Below, piece after piece: positions 46,024-54,676 of a stretch of 64,000 nt of DNA. This DNA is from Paenibacillus spongiae. GTDB lineage: Bacteria > Bacillota > Bacilli > Paenibacillales > Paenibacillaceae. The notes beneath the pieces are model-generated. The model had not been told where the DNA came from. It was given only the letters and a program-made list of their open reading frames with translations, and did no database searches. The stretch is from the NCBI RefSeq assembly GCF_024734895.1, contig NZ_CP091430.1, forward strand, positions 2,560,501 through 2,624,500, in the 5' to 3' direction. Every line of letters begins with the position of its first letter. Position 1 is the first letter of the stretch. Made by a program: the position numbers and the translations under genes.

Positions 46024-47378
46024 AAGTGAAACGTTACGTCGTCAATGCGCTGCCGGAGGCGCTTCCGATGATTCGGAGCGATCTCGGGGTCGATGCCATC
46101 ATATTAAATACGAAAGAAATCAAAGTCGGCGGATTTCTGGGGATGTTCGGGAAGAAAAAAATGGAAGTCATAGCCGCCGTTGAGGCGGAAGGAAGAGCAA
46201 AGCCAGCTCCCAAACCGGCCGCAAGACCGGCAGCGAAACCGGTATCTCCCGCAAGAACGCAGCCTGCATTGGCCTTGGCTGACGAGAACGCGTCAGCGGT
46301 TGCGGCGGTGTTCGCGTCTTCCTTGCAGCGACCTGCAGCCGCTCCTCAATCTGCCGCGTCGGCGGATCCGGCTGCGAATGAAAAGCCCGCCGCTTATAAT
46401 GGCGGACAAGCTTCAGAGCTTTACCGGGCACAACGCGAAGCCGTTCCTGCTTCAGCAGGAACGGCTTCGAAAGAGGATGCGAAGACGGGCAAGGCGATGT
46501 CTGAGGATGACCTGTTGAATGAAATTAGAGACATGAAGCAATGGATCGTTCGAATGACTAAGCAGCAGCATGCCGCCGAGCAGCCGGAATCGATACTGGC
46601 TCTGCAAACGAGACTGGACGAGCAAGAGGTACATGGCGATATTACCGAGAAGCTGATTAACGAAATTGAAGCCCGGTTCGAAGGACAGGCGGCTGAGCTC
46701 GTTACCCGGGAGAAGGTTTGGGATGCTGCAGCCGAGATATTGACGGGATGGATGGCAGGCTTGGAAGACGAAGGGATACATCGGGATACGCGCGTTGTTC
46801 ATTTCGTTGGGCCGACCGGGGTAGGCAAGACAACCTCCATTGCGAAGCTTGCTGCCGAGCAGACGCTCAAAGCCGGGAGGAAGGTAGGGTTTATCACTTC
46901 CGATACTTACCGGATCGCAGCCGTCGATCAGCTTCGCACCTATGCGACGATTCTGAACGTACCGCTTGAGGTGGTCTTCTCTCCGTCGGAGGTGGCACGG
47001 GCATTCCTTCAGCTGGAGGATCGGGAATTGATCTTCATGGATACGGCCGGACGCAACTTCCGCAACGAGCTGTATGTATCGGAAGTGAACAGCCTGCTGC
47101 AAACGAAAGACCGATCCGAGACGTATTTGGTGCTCAGCCTGACCGGTAAATTCAGCGACATGTCGGTGGTAGCCGATCATTTCGCCAAATACGGCGTTCA
47201 GAAGGTGCTGTATACGAAGCAGGATGAAACACATGCAACCGGAGCCGTGTTGAATTTGGCAATCGAGCAAGGGATGAAGCCCGCTTATATCGCATATGGA
47301 CAAACGGTACCTGACGATATTGCGCCTTTTCGCAAGGAAGCGTATGTCAAGCAGCTATTGGGGGCTCCTCATCCATGA
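46020..47378 (+). CDS. flhF: Flagellar SRP-like GTPase FlhF
   Basis: FlhF is the third SRP-type GTPase and helps place flagella. The 452-residue protein has an N-terminal B domain (MKVKRYVVNALPEALPMI). A Lys/Pro/Ala-rich linker (PAPKPAARPAAKP) lies at about residues 61-73. The NG domain has G1 [25 protein letters not shown] and LTKQDETHATGAV-type motifs. In B. subtilis FlhF acts with FlhG. The stop overlaps flhG (4 bases). Confidence 0.95.
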   Translation: MKVKRYVVNALPEALPMIRSDLGVDAIILNTKEIKVGGFLGMFGKKKMEVIAAVEAEGRAKPAPKPAARPAAKPVSPARTQPALALADENASAVAAVFASSLQRPAAAPQSAASADPAANEKPAAYNGGQASELYRAQREAVPASAGTASKEDAKTGKAMSEDDLLNEIRDMKQWIVRMTKQQHAAEQPESILALQTRLDEQEVHGDITEKLINEIEARFEGQAAELVTREKVWDAAAEILTGWMAGLEDEGIHRDTRVVHFVGPTGVGKTTSIAKLAAEQTLKAGRKVGFITSDTYRIAAVDQLRTYATILNVPLEVVFSPSEVARAFLQLEDRELIFMDTAGRNFRNELYVSEVNSLLQTKDRSETYLVLSLTGKFSDMSVVADHFAKYGVQKVLYTKQDETHATGAVLNLAIEQGMKPAYIAYGQTVPDDIAPFRKEAYVKQLLGAPHP

Positions 47379-48244
47379 ACGATCAAGCGGAAGCGCTTCG
47401 TCATCTCGTTCGGAAGCACGATCGGCGCGAAGTGGAGAAGACAACCCGCGTAGTAACCATTACGAGCGGCAAGGGCGGTGTCGGCAAATCAAATTTCAGC
47501 TTGAATTTTGCGCTGGCGCTGCGTCAGTTTGGCAAGAAGGTGCTGCTGTTCGATGCCGATATCGGAATGGCGAATATCGATGTGCTGATGGGCATATCGT
47601 CTCCCAGCAGCCTCTATCACCTGCTAAAGCAGCAGAAGACGATCTGGGACATTATCCAGGAGGGACCGACGGGAATCCATTTCATTGCCGGCGGTTCGGG
47701 GTTCATCGATTTGCTGGAGCTTAGCCCGGAGGAGCTTGCGTATTTCTCCGACCAGATCGGCAAGCTTCACGGGGAATACGACTATATTTTATTTGATACC
47801 GGAGCCGGTTTGTCGAAGGAAACCGTTCAATTTATAACCGCCGCGGAATTAACGATTGTCGTCACGACACCCGAGCCAACGTCGATTACCGATGCCTATG
47901 CCCTCATCAAGATGGTGAAGGCCATGGATCATGATGTCCCGTTCAAGCTTGTCGTGAACCGGGCCGAGAACCAGAAGGAAGGAAAGGCGACGGCCGACAA
48001 AATCGCGCTTGTCGCAGAACGGTTTCTACAAACGTCATTGCCGCTATTGGGCATCATCCTCGATGACTCCAATGTGAGTAGAGCTGTGAAACGGCAATCG
48101 CCTTTCCTTCTCTCATATCCAGGAACAGCAGCGTCACGGGATGTTGCGGCCATTGCGCGGCAATTTTGCAACGAACCCGCACCTGTGGCAGGAGCAAGCG
48201 GCGTCAAAGGATTCTTGCATAAGATGTTCAGGCTAACCAAATAA
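47375..48244 (+). CDS. flhG: MinD-like ATPase FlhG (YlxH)
   Basis: FlhG controls flagellar number and spacing and stimulates the GTPase activity of FlhF. The 289-residue protein has an N-terminal basic activator helix (ALRHLVRKHDRREVEKTTRV), the deviant Walker A SGKGGVGKSN, and MinD-like motifs (LLFDADIGMANIDVLMG, YDYILFDTGAGLS). A C-terminal amphipathic tail (GVKGFLHKMFRL) could bind membrane. ATG overlaps the flhF stop. Confidence 0.95.
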   Translation: MNDQAEALRHLVRKHDRREVEKTTRVVTITSGKGGVGKSNFSLNFALALRQFGKKVLLFDADIGMANIDVLMGISSPSSLYHLLKQQKTIWDIIQEGPTGIHFIAGGSGFIDLLELSPEELAYFSDQIGKLHGEYDYILFDTGAGLSKETVQFITAAELTIVVTTPEPTSITDAYALIKMVKAMDHDVPFKLVVNRAENQKEGKATADKIALVAERFLQTSLPLLGIILDDSNVSRAVKRQSPFLLSYPGTAASRDVAAIARQFCNEPAPVAGASGVKGFLHKMFRLTK

Positions 48245-48273
48245 ATCCTTTGTAGAGTAGGAGGCAGCTGCCC

Positions 48274-49521
48274 ATGACCTCTTATCGCGTACTTGTCGTG
48301 GATGATTCCGCGTTTATGCGAAAGATCTTTAGTGATCTCATAACAGCGGACAAGCAATTCGAGATTATCGCAACCGCAACGAACGGTCAAGAAGCAATCG
48401 AAGCCGTTGAACGATGGAAGCCGGATGTCATTACATTAGATTTGGAAATGCCGGAGATGAACGGGCTGGAAGCGCTGGGACACATCATGCGCAAGCGGCC
48501 TACGCCGATTATTATGATGTCCAGCACGAGCGACGACGGCACGCGCGAGACGATCAAGGCACTCCAGTACGGGGCGTTTGACTTTATCCGCAAGCCTGCC
48601 GGACCGCTCTCTCCCGATATACATAATGTTGGGGAGCAGCTGCTGGAGAAGCTGAGGATTGCCGTTCTTACCCGAAGACCGGCACCGTCGGCGGATACGG
48701 CCGTTACACGGCCGGTCGCACCTGTTCCGAACGTGAAGCCGGTCAAGAACGAGAAAGTATCTAAGCCGGCCAAGCGGGATGCGGCGATCGTGAAGCCTGC
48801 GGCACCGAAGGTAGAGCCGGCCCATGCAGCCCGGCAAAATAAACCGGAGACGCCGCCGGCCAAGCCGGTCAGAACAAGTCCTGAAGATTTGTTTGCCGAG
48901 CCGGCAGAGCCTAAGATGGCGAACAAGCCCAAGCCGACGCCGGTTTTCCGGCATCTGGTTGCGATCGGCACGTCAACAGGCGGCCCGCGCGCGCTGCATG
49001 AAGTCTTATCGTCACTGCCCGAAAATTTTCCTGCGCCGGTACTCGTCGTTCAGCATATGCCGCCCAAATTTACCCATTCCTTGGCTCAGCGGTTGAATAC
49101 GTTCAGCGCTTTGCATGTGAAAGAGGCCGAAAGCGGCGAGCGGGTATTGGCCGGGTTTGTATATATAGCTCCAGGCGGCTTCCATATGGAGCTTGCCAAG
49201 GACACTTCAGGATATTACATACGGCTCACGCAAGATGAGCCCCGAAGCGGACACCGTCCATCGGTTGACGTCATGTTTGAGTCATGCAGTCCTTATCCTG
49301 AGCTGCAGCGCCATTCGGTTATTATGACCGGCATGGGGAGCGACGGCGTCAAAGGAATGAAAGCATTGAAGGACAGCGGATCGCAGAGCGCTATAGCGGA
49401 AGCCGAGGAATCATGCGTCGTATTCGGAATGCCCCGTTCCGCCATTGAAGCGGGTGTTGCTTCTTCGGTCGTTCCATTGAAAAAAATCGCTCCAAAGCTG
49501 GTCGATATGATTATGAAGTAA
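48274..49521 (+). CDS. cheB: Chemotaxis methylesterase CheB
   Basis: CheB demethylates or deamidates receptors for adaptation. The 415-residue protein has an N-terminal receiver (VVDDSAFMRKIFSDL; D56 in ITLDLEMPEMNG). A long linker of about 90 residues is rich in Pro, Lys and Ala. The esterase domain has the catalytic Ser in IGTSTGGPRALHEVL, His in VVQHMPPKFTHSLA and Asp in GMGSDGVKGM. Its linker is longer than that of E. coli CheB. No cheR is in the window. A 229-base gap separates it from cheA. Confidence 0.96.
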   Translation: MTSYRVLVVDDSAFMRKIFSDLITADKQFEIIATATNGQEAIEAVERWKPDVITLDLEMPEMNGLEALGHIMRKRPTPIIMMSSTSDDGTRETIKALQYGAFDFIRKPAGPLSPDIHNVGEQLLEKLRIAVLTRRPAPSADTAVTRPVAPVPNVKPVKNEKVSKPAKRDAAIVKPAAPKVEPAHAARQNKPETPPAKPVRTSPEDLFAEPAEPKMANKPKPTPVFRHLVAIGTSTGGPRALHEVLSSLPENFPAPVLVVQHMPPKFTHSLAQRLNTFSALHVKEAESGERVLAGFVYIAPGGFHMELAKDTSGYYIRLTQDEPRSGHRPSVDVMFESCSPYPELQRHSVIMTGMGSDGVKGMKALKDSGSQSAIAEAEESCVVFGMPRSAIEAGVASSVVPLKKIAPKLVDMIMK

Positions 49522-49750
49522 CGATGTTAGTTGACCAATGGAAGCTGCAACGAGCGGAGCAGGAAGAATGATTCTGAAGAAGCGTCTGCGCTCGCCTTTG
49601 TTCCCGGAATTCAACCAATAAATCTAATTCAAAGAAAACTGGGAACAACAGCGATCGGAAGAACATTCTGCCTGCGCAGCGGGCTGCGTTCACATCGTGG
49701 TTTCAAACTTATATAGATGAAGCAACTCATTTTGCAGGAGGTGCACGTAA
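49522..49750 (+). other. 229-base non-coding gap with potential RNA structure between cheB and cheA
   Basis: No supported gene lies here. Possible structures are CGAGCG (near 49549-49554) with CGCTCG (49589-49594), TTGTTCCC (49598-49605) with GGGAACAA (49641-49648) enclosing GAATT/AATTC, and CGCAG-CGGG-CTGCG (49675-49688). No T tract follows. An in-frame 61-codon stretch (49531-49716, TTG start) has no ribosome binding site and no recognisable product. The cheA site GCAGGAGG is near the end. Confidence 0.45.
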
Positions 49751-51835
49751 ATGGACATGAACGCCTATCTGTCAATGTTTATCGATGAATCCAACGATCA
49801 TTTGCAGTCGCTGAACGAGAATTTGCTGCGGCTGGAAAGCGAACCGGAGGATTTGAGCATCGTCCAAGTCATATTCCGTTCCGCCCATACGCTTAAAGGA
49901 ATGTCGGCGACAATGGGGTTCGAGGATCTGGCATCCTTGACACATGAAATGGAGAATGTGCTGGATCTTGTGCGCAACGAAAAACTGAAGATGGACAATT
50001 TTATCTTCGATACGTTATTTAAAGGTCTGGACGCATTGGAGTCGATGGTCCAGGATATCATCGGCGGAGGCACGGGAAGAGCGGACGTATCCGCCATCGT
50101 CGCCCTTCTCCAATCGATCTTCAAGGGCGAGTATAAGAACGAATCGGCTTCCGCTGCTTCCGCAGCATCGGCTGACGGATCTTCCGGGTCCGAAGGAATT
50201 TTGGATGAGTTTCAATCCTCCGTTCTGCTCCAATCGATTGAAGCGGGTCATTCCGTCTTCCATACGGTCGTAACGATTCGAGAGGACTGCATGCTCAAGG
50301 CGGCGCGGGCATACATGGTCTTCGACTTCCTGGAACGAAGCGGAGAAGTGGTGAAATCGCAGCCAAGCGTTCAAGATATCGAACAGGAAAAGTTTGAACG
50401 CTCCTTCACCGTGTTCACGATATCGTCCATCAATCAGGAGGAGCTCAAGAACGGCATCGAATCGGTTTCCGAAATCGAAAGCGCCGTTGTCACGCAGCTG
50501 GATAGCGAGTCGTTATTCCAGCTTGGCGGACGACCGACAGGCGCGTCTTCGCCGGCGGGCACTCAGAGCGCCGCATCGGCGGCACCGGCGCCTGCAGCAG
50601 CTGCAAGCAGCGATGCGAAGGCAGCAAAAGCGCAAACCGCTGCTGCATCGGCAGCGCCATCCGGTCAGGGGGGATCGGCTGCCCTCTCGCGCACGATTCG
50701 CGTCGATATTGAGCGTCTAGATGCCTTGATGAATTTATTTAGCGAGCTGCTCATTGACCGCGTGCGGCTGGAGCAGCTGGCCTCCGAGATTCGCCGGACG
50801 GAATTGAGCGAGACGGTCGAGCATATGTCCCGCGTAAGCGGCGACTTGCAGAATATCGTGTTGAAGCTGCGCATGGTACCGGTTGAATCGGTATTCAACC
50901 GTTTCCCCCGCATGGTCCGCGATCTTGCCAAATCGCTGGACAAGAAGATCGATCTGGTCATTACAGGTGCGGAAACCGAGCTCGACCGTACCGTCATCGA
51001 CGAAATCGGAGATCCGCTCGTCCACCTGCTGCGCAATTCGCTGGATCATGGCGTCGAGCCGATTCCGGATCGGATAGCGGCCGGCAAAGAAGAAACCGGC
51101 ACCGTCCATCTGCGGGCTTTCCACAGCGGCAACCATGTCTTCATCGAAATTGAGGACGACGGGCGCGGAATCAATAAGGAAAAAGTAACGCAGATCGCCA
51201 TTAAGAACGGCGTCATTACGGCGGATGAAGCTACCCGCCTGACGGACAACGAAATCAACATGCTTATCTTTGCCGCCGGCTTCAGTACAGCGGACAAAAT
51301 ATCCGACATCTCCGGACGCGGCGTTGGTCTGGACGTCGTCAAAACCAAAATTTCTTCGCTGGGCGGCCATGTCACCGTTGAATCCGTCGAGGGGAAAGGC
51401 TCCAAGTTTTCGATTCAGCTCCCGCTGACGCTCTCCATCATTTCGGCGATGCTGGTCAAGCTCGGAACGGAGAAATATGCCATTCCGCTCTCTTCGATCG
51501 TGGAAACCGGCATGGTCCGGAGAGAGCACATCCGCAAGATTCATGGCAACCTCATGATGGAGTTCCGCGGATCGGTCATCCCGATCGTATCGCTCAGCCA
51601 AGTGCTTCAATCGCCGTCATACAGCGAGGCGGACGAAGCCGAGACCGAAATCGTCGTCATCCGCAAGGGAGAGAAGCTCGTAGCCGTTATGGTGGACGAG
51701 TTTATCAGTCAGAGCGATATCGTGCTGAAATCGTTAGGCAAATATTTGACAAACATCGAAACGATATCCGGAGCAACGATTCTTGGCGATGGCCAGGTGG
51801 CCTTGATTATCGATCCGAACGCACTTATCAAATAA
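49751..51835 (+). CDS. cheA: Chemotaxis histidine kinase CheA
   Basis: CheA autophosphorylates in response to receptors and passes phosphate to CheY and CheB. The 694-residue protein has P1 with His46 in FRSAHTLKGMS and a P2 region at about residues 155-255. An Ala/Ser-rich linker lies near 265-315. P3 dimerisation, P4 kinase (N box LLRNSLDHGVEP, G1 EDDGRGI, GRGVGLDVVKTKI) and P5 CheW-like domain (LPLTLSIISAMLVKL) follow. The start is ATG with GCAGGAGG. cheW follows 13 bases downstream. Confidence 0.97.
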   Translation: MDMNAYLSMFIDESNDHLQSLNENLLRLESEPEDLSIVQVIFRSAHTLKGMSATMGFEDLASLTHEMENVLDLVRNEKLKMDNFIFDTLFKGLDALESMVQDIIGGGTGRADVSAIVALLQSIFKGEYKNESASAASAASADGSSGSEGILDEFQSSVLLQSIEAGHSVFHTVVTIREDCMLKAARAYMVFDFLERSGEVVKSQPSVQDIEQEKFERSFTVFTISSINQEELKNGIESVSEIESAVVTQLDSESLFQLGGRPTGASSPAGTQSAASAAPAPAAAASSDAKAAKAQTAAASAAPSGQGGSAALSRTIRVDIERLDALMNLFSELLIDRVRLEQLASEIRRTELSETVEHMSRVSGDLQNIVLKLRMVPVESVFNRFPRMVRDLAKSLDKKIDLVITGAETELDRTVIDEIGDPLVHLLRNSLDHGVEPIPDRIAAGKEETGTVHLRAFHSGNHVFIEIEDDGRGINKEKVTQIAIKNGVITADEATRLTDNEINMLIFAAGFSTADKISDISGRGVGLDVVKTKISSLGGHVTVESVEGKGSKFSIQLPLTLSIISAMLVKLGTEKYAIPLSSIVETGMVRREHIRKIHGNLMMEFRGSVIPIVSLSQVLQSPSYSEADEAETEIVVIRKGEKLVAVMVDEFISQSDIVLKSLGKYLTNIETISGATILGDGQVALIIDPNALIK

Positions 51836-51848
51836 GGAGGGGTTACAT

Positions 51849-52310
51849 ATGGGAGAGGAAATGAAAGTCATTGTCTTTGGGTTGGCAGACGAAGAATACG
51901 GCATCGAAGTGGACAAGGTGCGCACCATTGAACGGATGCTTCCCATCACGCGCGTTCCGAAGACGCCTGCTTTCATTAAAGGGGTCATCAATTTGCGCGG
52001 AGTCGTTCTTCCGGTCATCGATTTGCGGGGACGGTTTGGTCTGAGTGAATCGGAGCCGACGGAAAACTCGCGAATCATCATTGTGGCGGCCAATGACCTG
52101 GAGGTCGGCTTTATCGTCGACGCAGCGAACGATGTCATTGATATTGACAGTGACAATATCGATTCGCCTCCTGAAGTGGTCGGCGGCATCAAAGCGAAAT
52201 ATTTGCGAGGCGTGGCCAAAATCGGCGACAACCGTCTTCTCATCATGCTGAATCTGTCTGAGGTTCTGAACAAGAATGAGATCATCCAGCTCGAGCAGCT
52301 TGAGGGATAA
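51849..52310 (+). CDS. cheW: Chemotaxis coupling protein CheW
   Basis: CheW bridges receptors and CheA. The 153-residue protein has two SH3-like subdomains. Family motifs are FGLADEEYGIEVDKVRTIERM, PAFIKGVINLRGVVLPVIDLR and RFGLSESEPTENSRIIIV in separate segments. An AAGGAGGGG site precedes the ATG. It sits cheA-cheW-cheC-cheD, as in B. subtilis. Confidence 0.96.
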   Translation: MGEEMKVIVFGLADEEYGIEVDKVRTIERMLPITRVPKTPAFIKGVINLRGVVLPVIDLRGRFGLSESEPTENSRIIIVAANDLEVGFIVDAANDVIDIDSDNIDSPPEVVGGIKAKYLRGVAKIGDNRLLIMLNLSEVLNKNEIIQLEQLEG

Positions 52311-52313
52311 GCA

Positions 52314-52937
52314 GTGAACAATCCACTACATAAGCTCGAAGGGTTCAAATTGGACGTGCTGAAGGAAATCGGCAACATCGGAGCGGGTAATGCGGCTACA
52401 GCATTATCCTGTCTCCTGGACAAGCCGGTAGATATGAAGGTGCCGACGGTCAGCCTGATTCCCTTTGAACAAGTTGCCGATAAAGTGGGCGGCTTCGAGC
52501 AAGTCGTCGTAGCCATCTACTTGCGGGTGGAAGGGGACGCCCCGGGCAATATGTTCTTCCTGATTCATGAGGATTCCGCGAAGAAACTGCTGAAGAACTT
52601 GTTATCGATCGATGTGCAGGAGGATGCCAGCTATTCCGAGATGGAGTTTTCGGCTTTATCGGAAATTGGCAATATTTTGGCCGGCTCTTATCTTTCCTCA
52701 TTGGCCGATTTTACCCGGTTGTCGATGTCGCCGACCGTACCGGCCATTGCGGTCGACATGGCTGGCGCCATCTTGAGCTACGGCTTGATGCAGTACGGCG
52801 AGATGGGCGATTCGGCCCTGCTGATCGATACGAAATTCATGGAAGACCGGGAGTCGCTGGAAGGGCATTTCTTCCTCATTCCCGATCCGGACTCATTTGA
52901 TAAATTCTTCAACGCCTTGGGAGTACCTACCGAATGA
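52314..52937 (+). CDS. cheC: CheY-P phosphatase CheC
   Basis: CheC dephosphorylates CheY-P and is controlled by CheD. The 207-residue protein has both phosphatase helices with the Glu-Asn pairs: LKEIGNIGAGNAATALSCLL and LSEIGNILAGSYLSSLADF. The GTG start lies three bases after cheW, whose terminal CTTGAGGG region serves as ribosome binding site. The cheD ATG overlaps its stop. Confidence 0.94.
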   Translation: MNNPLHKLEGFKLDVLKEIGNIGAGNAATALSCLLDKPVDMKVPTVSLIPFEQVADKVGGFEQVVVAIYLRVEGDAPGNMFFLIHEDSAKKLLKNLLSIDVQEDASYSEMEFSALSEIGNILAGSYLSSLADFTRLSMSPTVPAIAVDMAGAILSYGLMQYGEMGDSALLIDTKFMEDRESLEGHFFLIPDPDSFDKFFNALGVPTE

Positions 52938-53428
52938 TAGAGCAGAACTTGGTGAAAGTGGGCATGGCGGATCTGAATATCGCAACCGAAGGAGCCGTGC
53001 TGAAAACGACGGGTCTGGGATCATGCGTCGGGCTGACGCTGTTCGACGAACGAAGCAAAGTGGCCGGGATGGCGCATGTGATGCTCCCGACATCCGATAT
53101 CGCGCGCGAAGCTTCCATTAATATTGCGAAATATGCGGATACCGCCATCCCGGATCTGATCGAGCGGATGAAGAAGGCGGGCGCTGCAGCCGATCGCCTG
53201 ATCGCCAAACTTGCAGGAGGAGCGCAAATGTTCGCTTTTGCCTCGCAAAGCGAGGCGATGCGTATCGGTCCCCGGAACGTGGAGGCATGCAAGAAGGAGC
53301 TGGCCCGCTTCTCGATCCCGATCCTTGCGGAGGATACGGGCGGCAATTACGGCCGAACGATAGAATTTAGCAGCATTAGCGGCTTGCTTGTCGTCCGAAG
53401 TGTTCAGTTTGGTGTAAAGGAGATCTAA
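52934..53428 (+). CDS. cheD: Chemoreceptor deamidase CheD
   Basis: CheD deamidates receptor glutamines and binds CheC, forming an adaptation loop. The 164-residue protein has the catalytic Cys in TTGLGSCVGLTLFD and His in GMAHVMLP. A C-terminal GGNYGRTIEFSSISG motif is also seen. The stop and the ATG of the following gene share a base (53428). Confidence 0.95.
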   Translation: MIEQNLVKVGMADLNIATEGAVLKTTGLGSCVGLTLFDERSKVAGMAHVMLPTSDIAREASINIAKYADTAIPDLIERMKKAGAAADRLIAKLAGGAQMFAFASQSEAMRIGPRNVEACKKELARFSIPILAEDTGGNYGRTIEFSSISGLLVVRSVQFGVKEI

Positions 53429-53862
53429 TGATGATTGGGACATGGCGCTGGAATGCTGTGCTCGGGATATGCGGAGGGCTGCTTACGTTCATTTTTTCAT
53501 TGAGCAGCAATGGGCTGACGATCACCGCGATGCGGTTCGTGTATGCATTCGCCGTATTCTTTGCCCTTGCTTACCTGTTTCGCGCGGTATTGGCATTGAT
53601 ACTGCGTACGCCAGCCGTAACGATGCGGGAAGAAGAAGCGCCGGATGTTACCGAAGAGAAGGGAAGTCTTGTCGATCTGTCAACCCCGGATGAAAGCGAT
53701 GAGCTAAGCGGGATGTTAAAGCTTCAGCTGGAAGGCAAGCCGAAGGCGGAAAACCAGCAGCCGGCGCTATTCAAACCGCTGCAGCCGGAAAAATTAGTTT
53801 CGACGCCGAATAAAGAGCCGGATGAGCTGGCCAAAGCAATTCGTCACCTGACAGGAGGGTGA
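53428..53862 (+). CDS. Small membrane protein of unknown function between cheD and sigD
   Basis: A 144-residue protein with two predicted membrane helices (AVLGICGGLLTFIFSLS and FVYAFAVFFALAYLFRAVLALIL) and a long hydrophilic cytoplasmic tail rich in Glu, Lys and Pro. It ends ELAKAIRHLTGG. I do not recognise the family. It is translationally coupled to cheD and its 3' end carries the ribosome binding site of sigD. B. subtilis has no gene at this position. Function in flagellar or chemotaxis control is suggested only by location. Confidence 0.82.
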   Translation: MMIGTWRWNAVLGICGGLLTFIFSLSSNGLTITAMRFVYAFAVFFALAYLFRAVLALILRTPAVTMREEEAPDVTEEKGSLVDLSTPDESDELSGMLKLQLEGKPKAENQQPALFKPLQPEKLVSTPNKEPDELAKAIRHLTGG

Positions 53863-53867
53863 GAAAG

Positions 53868-54653
53868 ATGATTGTGCAGAAAACGCCTCATTTGTCTAAT
53901 ATGGAGATATGGCAAAAGTGGAAAGAAGACGGGGATATCGAGGCCAAGAAGCGATTGATCGAGTATTACTTGACGTTGGTCGACTTTGTTAGCAATCGAA
54001 TGGCGATCGGGCTTCCGAAGAACGTTTCGAAGGACGACTTAGCCAGCAATGGGGTTATGGGTCTGATCGATGCCATTGAGAAATTCGATTATACCCGCGG
54101 ACTCCAGTTCGAAACGTATGCCTCATGGCGGATTCGCGGAGCCATCATCGATGGATTGCGCCAGGGCGATTGGGTGCCCCGTTCCGTTCGCGAAAAAGCG
54201 AAAAAAATCGAAGAGGCTTATCAGCATCTGGAGCAGCAGCTGCTTCGCTCGGTCTCGGATGGGGAGATAAGCGCCTACCTGGATGTCAGCGAGAAGGAAT
54301 TTCAGCATATGCTGCACGAAATAGCGGTCACAACGGTTTGTTCGCTCGAAGATCCGATTCGCGAAGAGGAGTCGGAAACGAGGCTTTCCTTGCTTATTGA
54401 CGAGAAGGCCAAAAACCCCGATCATAAAGTACATGAGTTCTTTTTGAAAGAGTCGCTCGTACGGGGGATCGAACGGTTGACTGCGAAGGAGCGGACGGTC
54501 ATTTCATTATTTTATTACGAAGAGCTGTCGCTCAGCGAAATCGCCGAAGTCATGTCATTGTCGCCGTCGCGCATATCGCAGCTGCACTCCAAGGCGATCT
54601 TGAGACTAAGGGGAGCGCTGGATAAACAGAAGGACCAGTTAATGCAACATTAA
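53868..54653 (+). CDS. sigD: Flagellar sigma factor SigD (FliA family)
   Basis: This is the sigma-28 factor for late flagellar, motility and autolysin genes. The 261-residue protein has region 2 (KNVSKDDLASNGVMGLIDAIEKFDY followed by FETYASWRIRGAIIDGLRQGDW, each a short motif) and region 3 (RSVREKAKKIEEAY). The region 4 HTH is ELSLSEIAEVMSLSPSRISQ. ATG 53868 follows ACAGGAGGG; the GTG at 53859 overlaps it. FlgM, its anti-sigma factor, is not in the window. Confidence 0.96.
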   Translation: MIVQKTPHLSNMEIWQKWKEDGDIEAKKRLIEYYLTLVDFVSNRMAIGLPKNVSKDDLASNGVMGLIDAIEKFDYTRGLQFETYASWRIRGAIIDGLRQGDWVPRSVREKAKKIEEAYQHLEQQLLRSVSDGEISAYLDVSEKEFQHMLHEIAVTTVCSLEDPIREEESETRLSLLIDEKAKNPDHKVHEFFLKESLVRGIERLTAKERTVISLFYYEELSLSEIAEVMSLSPSRISQLHSKAILRLRGALDKQKDQLMQH

Positions 54654-54676
54654 TTGTTCGACAAGGAGGGGTGGCC

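Noticed and set aside
49531..49716. 61-codon TTG-started frame between cheB and cheA
   Set aside because: It has no ribosome binding site, no recognisable product and an unusual composition. I report the region as a structured spacer.
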